From contig JBKBNU010000001.1 in assembly GCA_046294845.1 (NCBI GenBank), forward strand, positions 1,364,001 through 1,428,000: 64,000 nucleotides of DNA, read 5' to 3'. Under the pieces are notes generated by a model that saw only the letters and a program-made list of their open reading frames with translations, was not told where the DNA came from and ran no database searches. Within the stretch, counting starts at the first letter, position 1; every line of letters starts with the position of its first letter. Of the stretch, positions 49,269 through 58,166 are shown piece by piece. Origin of the DNA: Micavibrio_C sp046294845. Its GTDB lineage: Bacteria > Pseudomonadota > Alphaproteobacteria > Micavibrionales > Micavibrionaceae. Made by a program: the position numbers and the translations under genes.

Positions 49269-50288
49269 TTAAGCATTATATGACTTTAAAAGATCGACGC
49301 CGAAGCAGCGCTGGTAATATTCACAGACGGTGGGGCGTTCGGCTTCATCGCATTTATTCAGGAAGCTGAAACGGAAAGCCAGATCACGGTCATCAAAAAT
49401 TTTGGTATTCTCAATCCAGCTTAAAACGGTGCGCGGGGACATCAATGTGGACAGATCGCCATTGATAAAACCCTGACGGGTCATGTCGGCCAGTCTTACC
49501 ATGGCGCTAATGTCTTTGCGGCCTTCCTCTGTATCAAAAGAGGGGTACTTGGCCAGCATGATGCGCGTTTCATCATCGTGCGGCAGGTAGTTGAGGGTGA
49601 CCACAATATTCCAGCGGTCCATTTGGCCTTGGTTGATTTGCTGTGTGCCGTGATACAGACCGGTGGTATCACCCAGTCCAACAGTATTGGCCGTAGCAAA
49701 CAGGCGGAAACCCGGATGAGGGCGAATGACAGTGTTTTGGTCGAGCAGGGTGAGGCGGCCTTCGGCCTCCAGTACGCGCTGGATTACAAACATCACATCG
49801 GGGCGCCCGGCATCATATTCATCAAAGACGAGGGCTACAGGGTTTTGTAAAGCCCATGGCAGCATGCCCTGTTTATATTCCGTAATTTGCTTGCCGTCCC
49901 TCAGGACAATCATATCCTTGCCCAGAAGATCAATACGGCTGACGTGGCTATCCAGATTGATACGGACGCAGGGCCAGTTGAGGCGGGCTGCCACCTGCTC
50001 GATATGGGTTGATTTGCCTGTGCCATGGTAACCCTGAATCATCACGCGGCGGTTATTGGCAAAACCGGCAAGGATGGCCAGTGTGGTTTCGCGGTCGAAC
50101 TGATAGGTTTCATCACGTTCGGGCACGTTGGGGTGTTCGACACTAAAGCCGGGGACTTTCCAATCGACATCGATGCCGAATGTTTCGCGTACGTCATAGG
50201 TGGTATCAGGCAGGGTTGTGTAGTGCGGATTATTTGTGGTGAGGCCTGCCGTATCATAAGAACCGGGGAGATCAGTTTTATCTGTCAC
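49269..50288 (-). CDS. cobS: cobaltochelatase subunit CobS
   Basis: CobS is the MoxR-type AAA+ ATPase partner of CobT. The 339-aa protein has Walker A GYHGTGKSTHIEQVAARLNW near residues 94-113, Walker B LVFDEYDAGRPDVMF, the sensor FATANTVGLGDTTGLYHGTQ, and WNIVVTLNYL. It overlaps the J-domain gene by four bases (ATGA). cobT follows only after two hydrolase genes. Whether this strain makes cobalamin is not shown here, since no cobN or other cob genes are present. Confidence 0.96.
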   Translation of the reverse strand: MTDKTDLPGSYDTAGLTTNNPHYTTLPDTTYDVRETFGIDVDWKVPGFSVEHPNVPERDETYQFDRETTLAILAGFANNRRVMIQGYHGTGKSTHIEQVAARLNWPCVRINLDSHVSRIDLLGKDMIVLRDGKQITEYKQGMLPWALQNPVALVFDEYDAGRPDVMFVIQRVLEAEGRLTLLDQNTVIRPHPGFRLFATANTVGLGDTTGLYHGTQQINQGQMDRWNIVVTLNYLPHDDETRIMLAKYPSFDTEEGRKDISAMVRLADMTRQGFINGDLSTLMSPRTVLSWIENTKIFDDRDLAFRFSFLNKCDEAERPTVCEYYQRCFGVDLLKSYNA

Positions 50289-50899
50289 TTTTTATGGGCC
50301 TTTTCTTCGTATTGTTCGAACTTCTCATAAGCAAGTCGCAGGATTGTATAAGACATATTGATCGTTTTGATCATTTCTTCTGCCTTGGGATCACCCGGAT
50401 TCACATCTGGATGATACTTCTTAACCAGCTCTTTGTAACGGGCTTTGATCACATTCATATCAACGGGCGGGGCGAGGCCGAAGATAGCTAAAGCCTCTGT
50501 TTCCGGCGTACTCCGGTCAATCGTACGGGTTTGCTCGCGGCGCGGAGGCTCTTCTTCTGTAAAATGATAGGTTTGCCATGCCTTACGGCGTAACTGCTCG
50601 GCCATCGCCTCGTTGGTGTCATAACGGCGGGTGGGACGATCCCACAGCGTGCTGCGGATAATCTGCTCCTCGATTTCAGGGGTAGACATACCGGAGAAAA
50701 AGTCCCAAGCCTTGTTATATTCCTGCACATGGGGCAGGCAAAACCAGTAATAATGATTGCTTAGAGAGCGGTCACGGGGGGCTTTGTATTCGCCATGCTC
50801 GCGGCAGCCTGGCATATCGCAATGGCGGACACCAGACCGGTGATTGGATGTATCATCGGCAAATTCAGCGGACCCGGGTTTTAGACGTATTTTTGGCAT
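50285..50899 (-). CDS. DnaJ-domain protein (C-terminal J domain)
   Basis: The 204-aa protein has a long N-terminal region with conserved CDMPGCREHGEYKAPRDRS, in which Cys and His could bind metal, and HVQEYNKAWDFFSGMS. A C-terminal J domain follows with the Hsp70-stimulating HPD motif (KKYHPDVNPGD near residues 171-181). It is cytoplasmic. Placement between cobS and a divergent bolA is conserved in alphaproteobacteria. It probably acts as a specialised DnaK co-chaperone; clients are unknown. Confidence 0.92.
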   Translation of the reverse strand: MPKIRLKPGSAEFADDTSNHRSGVRHCDMPGCREHGEYKAPRDRSLSNHYYWFCLPHVQEYNKAWDFFSGMSTPEIEEQIIRSTLWDRPTRRYDTNEAMAEQLRRKAWQTYHFTEEEPPRREQTRTIDRSTPETEALAIFGLAPPVDMNVIKARYKELVKKYHPDVNPGDPKAEEMIKTINMSYTILRLAYEKFEQYEEKAHKK

Positions 50900-50964
50900 A
50901 CTCTTGATATTATGGGGCTTTATATGGATTCAGACAAGAAACAGGTCAAAAGATACGGAAATAT

Positions 50965-51237
50965 ATGATGAGTTTAGCAGAGCAGATCAATAGCGTTCTT
51001 ACGCAGGCCCTAAAACCTTTGGAAATTCAAGTGGTTGACGAGAGTTCCCTGCATGAGGGTCATGCCGGCGCGCGTCCTGGCGGGGAAACCCATTTCAGGG
51101 TAAGGGTGGTTGCAGATGCGTTTAGAGGTAAGAACCGGATTGAACGCCATCGTATGGTAAATGAACTTCTGTCCGAACAGTTTGCGGGACGACTGCATGC
51201 GCTTAGCCTTAGTCTTTCTGCGCCGGAAGAGGTGTAG
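50965..51237 (+). CDS. BolA family protein
   Basis: The 90-aa protein has the BolA class II KH-like fold with INSVLTQALKPLEIQVVDES, HAGARPGGETHFRVRVV and the signature FRGKNRIERHRMVNELL near residues 53-69, ending HALSLSLSAPEE. BolA proteins work with monothiol glutaredoxins in Fe-S handling and in stress regulation. Two adjacent ATGs (50965, 50968) are possible. It is divergent from the J-domain gene across 65 bp. Confidence 0.94.
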   Translation: MMSLAEQINSVLTQALKPLEIQVVDESSLHEGHAGARPGGETHFRVRVVADAFRGKNRIERHRMVNELLSEQFAGRLHALSLSLSAPEEV

Positions 51238-51271
51238 TCAAGAAAATACAACTAAAAGTTTTTCTCTCAAT

Positions 51272-51299
51272 AGTTGCAAATTAAAAATTTGTATATAAT
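51272..51299 (+). promoter_or_regulatory. promoter of the RHH gene
   Basis: A perfect TATAAT (51294-51299) lies 84 bp upstream of the RHH start in an AT-rich stretch. The -35 is unclear: AGTTGC with 16 bp spacing, or TTGCAA with only 14 bp. Confidence 0.45.
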
Positions 51300-51382
51300 A
51301 TCTCGTGTATTCTTTTGAATTGAGGATGCACACGTATGGCAGGCCTTGATACGTGAAGATATTAAGATTTGAAGGGGAAATC

Positions 51383-51850
51383 ATGATTTATAACGAAGTG
51401 ACGTCCGTAAGTCGTTCTGAAGCTATGGGAGAATCTGAAGCTGAGGGCGAAGCACATAAAAGCACACTGGTAAGCAGAAATATTACTGTCATGGGGCGGC
51501 GTACATCTGTGCGTCTGGAACCGGAGATGTGGGGGGCCTTAAGGGAGATAGCCCGCAGGGAGGGCTGCAAAATTCATGATATATGCTCCCTGATCCATTT
51601 GAGAAAGAACGGGGATACGTCACTGACGGCGGCGATCCGTGTTTTCCTGATGCTGTATTACCGTGCGGCGGCGACAGAGGACGGGCATCGCAAAGCAGGC
51701 CATGGCAGTTTCGAGCAAATGGTAGAAAGAGCCCGTATTCCCACCGAAGTTTTTAGCAAGAAAAAACGTTCTTATAGCCAGCTATCTTCCGTGCCGGTGG
51801 GCAGCGTTGTTTCTTTAAAGAATGACGGACAGGTCTCATCGGCCATTTGA
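51383..51850 (+). CDS. ribbon-helix-helix domain protein
   Basis: The 155-aa protein has a short acidic N-terminus. An RHH_4-type DNA-binding region follows (SRNITVMGRRTSVRLEPEMW, ALREIARREGCKIHDICSLI) near residues 36-90, then SLTAAIRVFLMLYYRAAA, the helical core. A basic tail ends the protein. It is probably a dimeric transcription regulator. ATG 51383 is chosen because AAGGGG lies at correct spacing; the frame extends ten codons further up. It stands alone with its own promoter and terminator. Confidence 0.85.
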   Translation: MIYNEVTSVSRSEAMGESEAEGEAHKSTLVSRNITVMGRRTSVRLEPEMWGALREIARREGCKIHDICSLIHLRKNGDTSLTAAIRVFLMLYYRAAATEDGHRKAGHGSFEQMVERARIPTEVFSKKKRSYSQLSSVPVGSVVSLKNDGQVSSAI

Positions 51851-51899
51851 TGACGAGAGTGTTAACAAAGAATTTTATAACCAAATTATATTAACGTTC

Positions 51900-51929
51900 G
51901 CCCCTCTCCTTTACGGGAGAGGGGCTTTT
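51900..51929 (+). terminator. terminator after the RHH gene
   Basis: GCCCCTCTCC (51900-51909) and GGAGAGGGGC (51916-51925) form a perfect 10-bp stem followed by TTTT. It lies 50 bp after the RHH stop. Confidence 0.9.
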
Positions 51930-52006
51930 AATTCCAAGGCTGTGCCTAACCTGGAGCGAATCCACAATGCCAGCCGTTATATAAGGCGGTTAGGCGGGGC
52001 TGCGCC

Positions 52007-52957
52007 TTAGGCAGCGCGACCCATATCGAGGAATTTTTGCTGGCGACGACGGACCAGTTTTGCACCATCCCATGGTGTTAGTTCACGCAAGGATTTATCA
52101 ATCTGGTGGGCCAGTGTGGCAATCATTTCTTCCTTGTGACGATGGGCGCCACCGATAGGCTCAGGGATGATGCCGTCAATCAGTTTCAGCGCGTAAAGAT
52201 CTTCGGCTGTCAGCTTCAGGGCTGTGGCAGCATCATCCGCATTTGACGCACTACGCCACAAAATAGAAGCGCAGCCTTCCGGCGAGATCACGGAATAGAT
52301 TGAGTGTTCGAGCATGTAAACACGGTCTGCCGCGGCGATCGCAATCGCACCACCGGAACCGCCTTCGCCGATGATCACGGAAACCATCGGCACCTTGACG
52401 TTCAGGCATGATTCAATCGAGCGGGCAATCGCTTCGGCCTGACCGCGCTCTTCCGCACCGACACCGGGATAGGCTCCGGCTGTGTCGACCAGAGAAATAA
52501 TCGGCAATTGATATTGCTCAGCCAGATTCATAAGGCGAATGGCTTTGCGGTAGCCTTCGGGGCGCGCCATACCGAAATTGTGTTTAATACGGCTTTCTGT
52601 ATCACGGCCTTTTTCGTGGCCCATGATGATGACGGAGCGGCCATTGACACGACCCATGCCACCAATCAGCGCCTGGTCTTCACCAAAGTTGCGGTCACCA
52701 GCAAGCGGTGTGAAGTCTTCAACAAAGCCATCGATATAATCAAGGAAGTGGGGGCGGTCCTGATGACGGGCCACTTGAACTTTTTGTTGGGCTGTAAGCT
52801 TGCCGTAGGTTTGTTTCAGCAGGCGGTCAGCTTTGACTTGCAGGCGGCCAATCTCTTCAGAGATGTTGACAGTTGAGTCGCTGCTTACATTCTTCAGTTC
52901 TGCAATTTTTGCTTCCAGCTCAAGGATCGGTTTTTCAAATTCAAGCTTGCTCATCAT
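52007..52957 (-). CDS. accA: acetyl-CoA carboxylase carboxyltransferase subunit alpha
   Basis: AccA, with AccD, transfers the carboxyl group from biotin to acetyl-CoA in the first step of fatty acid synthesis. The complete 316-aa protein has the N-terminal helical FEKPILELEAKIAELK, the crotonase-fold core MGHEKGRDTESRIKHNFGM, VDTAGAYPGVGAEERGQAEAI and IGEGGSGGAIAI, and the C-terminal GGAHRHKEEM. Two adjacent ATGs are possible starts. It is transcribed after xerD on the same strand but separated from it by a terminator. Confidence 0.98.
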   Translation of the reverse strand: MMSKLEFEKPILELEAKIAELKNVSSDSTVNISEEIGRLQVKADRLLKQTYGKLTAQQKVQVARHQDRPHFLDYIDGFVEDFTPLAGDRNFGEDQALIGGMGRVNGRSVIIMGHEKGRDTESRIKHNFGMARPEGYRKAIRLMNLAEQYQLPIISLVDTAGAYPGVGAEERGQAEAIARSIESCLNVKVPMVSVIIGEGGSGGAIAIAAADRVYMLEHSIYSVISPEGCASILWRSASNADDAATALKLTAEDLYALKLIDGIIPEPIGGAHRHKEEMIATLAHQIDKSLRELTPWDGAKLVRRRQQKFLDMGRAA

Positions 52958-52981
52958 ACACCCGTATAGTCAGGGAAAATA

Positions 52982-53016
52982 AATCAGGCAGACCTTATCA
53001 TAAAGCCTGCCTGATT
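52982..53016 (-). terminator. terminator downstream of xerD
   Basis: AATCAGGCAG (52982-52991) and CTGCCTGATT (53007-53016) form a 10-bp stem. On the minus strand it is followed by TATTTT. It lies 27 bp after the xerD stop and isolates accA. Confidence 0.8.
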
Positions 53017-53042
53017 CGAATAAACTTTTTAAATCTTATGGA

Positions 53043-54035
53043 TTATACATCCGTTCCGGTTTTAGCTAGTGGATGCTTTTCTTCCACTGTTTTCTTGGCC
53101 TTTTCACCCAGAATGTGAGTGTAAATCTGTGTTGTCGCAATGTCGGCGTGACCGAGCATTTTCTGTACGGAACGCAGATCCGCGCCATTGCTGAGCAGAT
53201 GTGTCGCGAAAGCGTGGCGCAGGATGTGCGGGCTTACGCGATCAGCATCGATACCGGCTGTTTCAGCCAGATCTTTCAGCAGTTGTGCAAAACGTTGACG
53301 TGTCAGGTGACCGCTTTCGGATGTACGTGACGGGAACAGCCACTGGGCCTGAGAACCTTTGTCTTCAGGGTTGATGAACTGTTGACGAACATCGAGATAT
53401 TTTTTCACCGAGCGTTGTGCTGGCTCTGAAAGGGGAACCATACGCTCGCGACCGCCTTTACCGGCAACCATCAGAAACTGCATATCTTCGCCAATCGCAG
53501 ACATCGGCAGACCAACCAGTTCGGAAACGCGCAGGCCTGTGGCATACAGCATCTCGAGCAGGCAAACCAGACGAACACTGTCGGCACCGCCTGTTTCGCC
53601 AGCAACCTTGATCAGTGTGCTTACTTCTGACTCGGACAGTGTCTTCGGCAGCGTGCGGCCTTGTTTCGGGCTTTCGATGGCGGATGTCGGATCGTCCTTG
53701 CGGATGTTTTCCGATACCAGATAACGATAGAACTGGCGCAGGGCTGACAAACGACGGGCAACAGTGCGTGTTGCGATCTGTGATTTGTTCTGACCTTTTA
53801 CGTGGATACGGATACCCAGATCTTCGAGATAAACTTTGATTTCTTCCGGAGTGGCATCAATGATCTCTTTGCTGGCTTTTTCGCGCAGCTGGAGGCTGAA
53901 ATCCGCAAGGTCACGCCAGTAGGCCTGACGTGTATTCATTGCCGCGCCACGCTCGGTTGTGAGCATATCAAGAAACGAATCCACCAAGGGATGCAGTTTC
54001 GGCTTAGGCATTGCTGGACGACCTGGACGTGCCAT
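53043..54035 (-). CDS. xerD: tyrosine recombinase XerD
   Basis: XerD with XerC resolves chromosome dimers at dif under FtsK control. The 330-aa protein has the N-terminal SAM-like core-binding domain (LVDSFLDMLTTERGAAMNTRQAYWRDL). The catalytic domain carries Arg in ATGLRVSEL near residue 165, Lys in AGKGGRER, HILRHAFATHLL, GHADIATTQ and the nucleophile Tyr in IYTHIL. Neighbourhood (accA, aroK) supports XerD over a phage integrase. The gene has AGGAGA before its ATG and its own terminator. Confidence 0.94.
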   Translation of the reverse strand: MARPGRPAMPKPKLHPLVDSFLDMLTTERGAAMNTRQAYWRDLADFSLQLREKASKEIIDATPEEIKVYLEDLGIRIHVKGQNKSQIATRTVARRLSALRQFYRYLVSENIRKDDPTSAIESPKQGRTLPKTLSESEVSTLIKVAGETGGADSVRLVCLLEMLYATGLRVSELVGLPMSAIGEDMQFLMVAGKGGRERMVPLSEPAQRSVKKYLDVRQQFINPEDKGSQAQWLFPSRTSESGHLTRQRFAQLLKDLAETAGIDADRVSPHILRHAFATHLLSNGADLRSVQKMLGHADIATTQIYTHILGEKAKKTVEEKHPLAKTGTDV

Positions 54036-54046
54036 TTTATATTCTC

Positions 54047-56191
54047 CTATTTTCCTTTACTCAAACCCATGATGGCTTCACTGGCCAATTCACGAGCCTC
54101 GCTTGTTAACCCCACTGTTTTCAATCCATCAATCACTTCAGCAAGCACAGCCGGATCCAGTTTGGAGGGCGGTATATCACCGAGAGCAATCGAACTTAAT
54201 AGAATAACTTCACCTAAGCGTTGGTCTTTTTGCGCAGAGACAAGAGACTCCATTAAGTCACTAGATGGCATTACATAATCGTAATTATTTGGGGCTGTCA
54301 AGCCATCTTGTTTTTCATAAACTTCTTCGGGGCTAATATTATGTAATTTATTGGCCGTGTCAAGCTTTTCTATGACCTTAAATACAAGAGTTTTAGAGGT
54401 TTCAGGCAGTTTTCCCGTAAGTTCCTGAAAAATGGCCGCTTTCGGCATTTCTTCTGTGGAAAAGTTTTGCAGGGCGGCGTTTGCTATGGCCAATCTTAAT
54501 GCCTGATTATTGGCAGCCCCTGACTCGGCCTGATTCCATAGATTTTTCTCCAGAGCAGGGCTTAAAGGGGCGCCGGCAATCAATCCGATTCTTGCTATGT
54601 TTTGGACCAGTTGGGGGCCCATATTTTCGTCACTGAGCGTAGCAATATGCTCGGCAAACGGGGTCAGCATGGAGGGCGGATATTCCGAAGCCAGGCTAAG
54701 GGCTTCATGGGCGAGCTTCTTTTTCTGGTCTTTATCACGAGCTGCGCTATAGGCCTGATAATAGGCAGGCAGCACCATCCAGCCCTTGGCCTTCTGGCGG
54801 TCCTTGCTTTCCAGTTTGATATCACTGTAGTAGCTGCCAAGCTCGGCTGGGGTAATCATCCCGCGTCTAACGGCAGAGTCCCATAACGGCAGCTTGATTT
54901 CAGCGGGTGTGTCCTGAACCATCATCAAGAGACCAATCGCATGAGAGGGGGCTGTATCGATATCGCTCAGGTCCAGTTTACCAAGGACTATACGATTATC
55001 ATTAAGCAGCAGCGCCAATTCTATCGGTGTGTAGTCTTTGAGATCGTCGATTTTACGCGGGGTTACTTTATAACCGGGCTTATCAAACACATAGCCCAAA
55101 ACCTTGCTGTCAGCTGTTGCTGCTTTGATTTCAGGGGCATCGGCAAACTTTTTCAGGTTTTTGCCAGCCATTTTGCCAAGGATAAAATCACAGACGGCAG
55201 AGGCCTGCTGCCAAAAGGGCTGCTCGTTGAAGCGCACATACATGGTTTTTGTTTCAAGACAGGCCACAGTCGGTTGATGGCTAAAGAAAAGGGATTGGAC
55301 GCCGGCGCGGGCCAGACGCTCGTGGTAGGCAATCGCCTGATCAGCCATATAAAGCTGGGAAGCTTGCAGGTAGGAACCTGAATCAAGCAGTTTTTCGATG
55401 CGGATGGTTTGAAAATCTTCGCCTGCCTGAATAGAGCCTCTGTTTTCCATCAGGGTGGCATCTGAACTTGTGAGCAGGGCGCGCTGGTTCATGCGCTGTA
55501 ATACGGCGTAATAACGCGGAGAGGGTAATTGGTTGACCAATTCGAGTATTTGCTTGCGTGATGAGCCATCCCACAAATCTATGCCCAGACTACCGCTGGC
55601 GGAATGTCTTAATGTACCAAGCGATTCCAGATCTGTGAAATTAACCTTGAGGGTGGCGGGTATCCGCGTGGCTTTTTTGTCGGCGTTAACCTGCTGGGGT
55701 TCAGTCTCGGCAGTTCCGGATTGTTCCTGTTGTGCAGAATCATCTCCCGTTATCTCTGCGTCTGCTGTTTCCGAAGGGCTGTCGGCGGCTTCACTGTCCA
55801 CTGCTGTTTCTTCGGCAGACTTGTTTTCACCTTCTTGAGCCTCTTTTACGGCAGCGTTCTCCGTAGATGTGTCCGGTTGGGCAGATTCATCCGGCTTTTT
55901 TTCAGCTTCTGTAGGAGCAACTGCTTCCTTTTTTACTGTCTTCTTGGGTGTGCTGCCGGAAGTTTTTTTTACAGGCGCTTCTTCATCTTCCTTGTAACGC
56001 TGCATTGTTGCTTTTGATTTGATAGAGCCGCCCATGCGGTCATCGGTTTCGCGATAACGATAGGCAGGAGTCTCGGTCTTGCGTTCTTCCGCAGAGGCTT
56101 GCGTCAGGCCAGGAATGTAGAGGAACGTCCCCGTAATCAGGGCAAGCAGTAAAAAAACACTGCAAATAGCGGTTAGAAGGCGCTGATTCAT
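54047..56191 (-). CDS. membrane-anchored periplasmic hypothetical protein, 714 aa
   Basis: The N-terminus is a single transmembrane or signal segment (AICSVFLLLALITGTFLYIPG). Next comes a low-complexity acidic and Lys/Pro/Thr-rich linker up to about residue 185. A long alpha-helical domain to the end follows (QILELVNQLPSPRYYAVLQRM, HERLARAGVQSLFFSHQP, IGLLMMVQDTPAEIKLPLWD), probably helical-hairpin repeats. No enzyme motif is seen. Its start overlaps the stop of a 51-aa membrane protein by ATGA. The xerD gene follows after 11 bp. The role is unknown, likely envelope. Confidence 0.75.
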   Translation of the reverse strand: MNQRLLTAICSVFLLLALITGTFLYIPGLTQASAEERKTETPAYRYRETDDRMGGSIKSKATMQRYKEDEEAPVKKTSGSTPKKTVKKEAVAPTEAEKKPDESAQPDTSTENAAVKEAQEGENKSAEETAVDSEAADSPSETADAEITGDDSAQQEQSGTAETEPQQVNADKKATRIPATLKVNFTDLESLGTLRHSASGSLGIDLWDGSSRKQILELVNQLPSPRYYAVLQRMNQRALLTSSDATLMENRGSIQAGEDFQTIRIEKLLDSGSYLQASQLYMADQAIAYHERLARAGVQSLFFSHQPTVACLETKTMYVRFNEQPFWQQASAVCDFILGKMAGKNLKKFADAPEIKAATADSKVLGYVFDKPGYKVTPRKIDDLKDYTPIELALLLNDNRIVLGKLDLSDIDTAPSHAIGLLMMVQDTPAEIKLPLWDSAVRRGMITPAELGSYYSDIKLESKDRQKAKGWMVLPAYYQAYSAARDKDQKKKLAHEALSLASEYPPSMLTPFAEHIATLSDENMGPQLVQNIARIGLIAGAPLSPALEKNLWNQAESGAANNQALRLAIANAALQNFSTEEMPKAAIFQELTGKLPETSKTLVFKVIEKLDTANKLHNISPEEVYEKQDGLTAPNNYDYVMPSSDLMESLVSAQKDQRLGEVILLSSIALGDIPPSKLDPAVLAEVIDGLKTVGLTSEARELASEAIMGLSKGK

Positions 56192-56343
56192 GGGGTGACA
56201 CTACCTTTATTGTAGAAGGTGTCATTCGATACAGTGCGTGTAATTTGCTTCTGGGCCACAGGGACGTCAATCATGGCAACGGCTACAAAAGCAGCCAGCG
56301 CCAATAGGACGGTCAAACCTGATACAATAGCTATAAACTTCAT
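56188..56343 (-). CDS. small membrane protein, 51 aa
   Basis: A 52-codon frame encodes one N-terminal transmembrane helix (MKFIAIVSGLTVLLALAAFV) and a 28-residue polar tail ending KGSVTP. The stop overlaps the start of the 714-aa protein as ATGA, which implies translational coupling and shared function at the inner membrane. The compact signal-like helix and clean coupling make it a convincing gene despite its size. Confidence 0.65.
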   Translation of the reverse strand: MKFIAIVSGLTVLLALAAFVAVAMIDVPVAQKQITRTVSNDTFYNKGSVTP

Positions 56344-56468
56344 AATTCCGGGACTCGCTCGATTCTCACTAAACGCTAAAGAACAGATGGTTTAAATTCA
56401 ATACCTCCTGAAGGTGTATTCAGGTGTTATCCATTGTTTTACCATGGCAGCCATGGCATAACTGGGGC

Positions 56469-57056
56469 ATGATTTTTGACGAGCAGAAGATATTTTCGAT
56501 ACGGGCAAGGCTGGATCGGCCGCTGGTGTTGACGGGCATGATGGGTGTGGGAAAAACGCGCTTAGGTAAAATGTTGGCAGAGGCATTGGGGTGGCCTTTT
56601 TATGATTCGGATGAAGAAATTGAGAAAGCCGCAGGCTTAAGCATTCCCGAAATTTTTGAAAAATATGGCGAGCCGCATTTTCGTGACGGCGAGCGCCGCG
56701 TCATCAAAAGGCTTCTGGAGAATCCAAAGAGCGTGATTGCCACAGGCGGCGGCGCAGTGATGAATCCTGAAACAGCGGCTGATCTTCTGGCTGACTCTAT
56801 TTCGATCTGGATTAAGGCTGATCTGGATACCATGGTTGCCCGTACCGCCAAGACTGATAAACGACCGTTGCTTAAAGAGGGCGATCCCCGTGAGATACTT
56901 TCCCGTCTCATCGAGGTTCGTTATCCGGTTTATGATAAGGCACCCGTCCATGTTGACAGCAGTCTGGGTGAAACAGAAGAAATAGTCGCCGACATGTTAG
57001 GCCAGATTTATACTGTTTTGATGCGGGCGGGTAGGGAAGAGGCTGTAATCAAATGA
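56469..57056 (+). CDS. aroK: shikimate kinase
   Basis: AroK phosphorylates shikimate in aromatic amino acid synthesis. The 195-aa protein has Walker A TGMMGVGKTRLGKMLA near residues 22-37, the substrate-binding YDSDEEIEKAAG and FRDGERRVI, the GGGAV motif near 98-102, and the lid KTDKRPLL. ATG 56469 is chosen with a short GGGG upstream; the frame extends 15 codons to a TTG. Its stop overlaps the aroB start (ATGA). Confidence 0.96.
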   Translation: MIFDEQKIFSIRARLDRPLVLTGMMGVGKTRLGKMLAEALGWPFYDSDEEIEKAAGLSIPEIFEKYGEPHFRDGERRVIKRLLENPKSVIATGGGAVMNPETAADLLADSISIWIKADLDTMVARTAKTDKRPLLKEGDPREILSRLIEVRYPVYDKAPVHVDSSLGETEEIVADMLGQIYTVLMRAGREEAVIK

Positions 57057-58159
57057 CAAAAGATGTTATTCATGTAGATCTGGGTGATAGATCCTATCCT
57101 ATTCGTATAGGTACTGATGCTTTTGCAGAGACTTGCAAAGAACTGAATATGGCCGACAATGTCAGTCATATTTTTATTCTAACTGACGAGAATGTCGATC
57201 GTTTGCATGGTGCTTCTATCAGAAAAGCATTACCGCAGGCTTTGATGTTGGCCCTGCCGGCGGGAGAGCAGACAAAGTCCTATGAAGGTTTGGAAACGGT
57301 TCTTGATTGGTTGCTGGACCATAAAGTGGATCGCAAATCCGTTCTGGTGGCTTTGGGGGGCGGTGTTATTGGCGATCTGGGTGGGCTGGCTGCGGCTCTC
57401 GCTTTGCGCGGCATCTCGTACATTCAAATTCCGACGACATTATTGGCACAGGTTGATAGCTCTGTAGGTGGAAAAACCGCGATTGACACCAGACAGGGTA
57501 AAAATCTGGTCGGGGCTTTCTATCAGCCGCAGGCCGTCTATGCCGATACAAGCTTTCTCTCAACGTTGCCGCTGCGAGAGATGAAGGCCGGTTATGCCGA
57601 AATTGTAAAATATGCCTTTATCAGGGATGCCGGTTTTTTCGAGTGGCTGGAAACAAATGGTACAGCCGTACTGGCGGGTGACCCTGCGGCGGTGATCGAA
57701 GCTGTACGGCAGTCATGTCTGCACAAGGCCCGTGTCGTTGCAGAAGACGAAAAAGAAGAAAAAGACATCAGGGCGCTTTTAAATTTCGGTCATACATTTG
57801 GTCATGCGCTTGAAAAATTACTTTCGTATGACGGGCGCCTGCTCCATGGTGAGGCCGTGGCGATTGGTATGACTATGGCATTTGATTTATCTGTCAGGAT
57901 GAATCTGTGTGAAGCTGCCGATCGTGATAGAGCTGTAGCTCATATGAAGGGCGTGGGATTGCTGACTTCGGTGGCGCAGGTGCCTGCTTTGAAGGAATTT
58001 TCTGTAGAGCAGATTGTGAATGCCATGATGAACGATAAAAAATTTGCGCAGGGTAAAATGGCATTTGTGCTTTGCCGCCATATTGGGGAAGCCTTTGTTA
58101 GCCGTGAGGCTGTCATTGATGATGTGCGTAAGACTGTTGAAAATAATATAAAGGGTTAA
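57053..58159 (+). CDS. aroB: 3-dehydroquinate synthase
   Basis: AroB converts DAHP to 3-dehydroquinate with NAD and a divalent metal. The 368-aa protein has LALPAGEQTKSYEGL, the NAD-binding ALGGGVIGDLGGLAAALALRG near residues 99-119, IPTTLLAQVDSSVGGKTAID near 125-144, GYAEIVKYAFI, and the metal-ligand region LLNFGHTFGHALE with HGEAVAIGM. It is coupled to aroK, the standard arrangement. The CBS-domain protein follows after seven bp. Confidence 0.98.
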   Translation: MTKDVIHVDLGDRSYPIRIGTDAFAETCKELNMADNVSHIFILTDENVDRLHGASIRKALPQALMLALPAGEQTKSYEGLETVLDWLLDHKVDRKSVLVALGGGVIGDLGGLAAALALRGISYIQIPTTLLAQVDSSVGGKTAIDTRQGKNLVGAFYQPQAVYADTSFLSTLPLREMKAGYAEIVKYAFIRDAGFFEWLETNGTAVLAGDPAAVIEAVRQSCLHKARVVAEDEKEEKDIRALLNFGHTFGHALEKLLSYDGRLLHGEAVAIGMTMAFDLSVRMNLCEAADRDRAVAHMKGVGLLTSVAQVPALKEFSVEQIVNAMMNDKKFAQGKMAFVLCRHIGEAFVSREAVIDDVRKTVENNIKG

Positions 58160-58166
58160 ATAAAAA

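Noticed and set aside
51944..51995. Inverted repeat GCCTAACC ... GGTTAGGC downstream of accA
   Set aside because: Arms are 36 bases apart without a T-tract; the nearby 51900-51929 hairpin explains termination better.
53043..54035. Tyrosine recombinase as a sign of an integrated element
   Set aside because: Its neighbours are core genes, there are no flanking repeats or tRNA, and the sequence fits housekeeping XerD.
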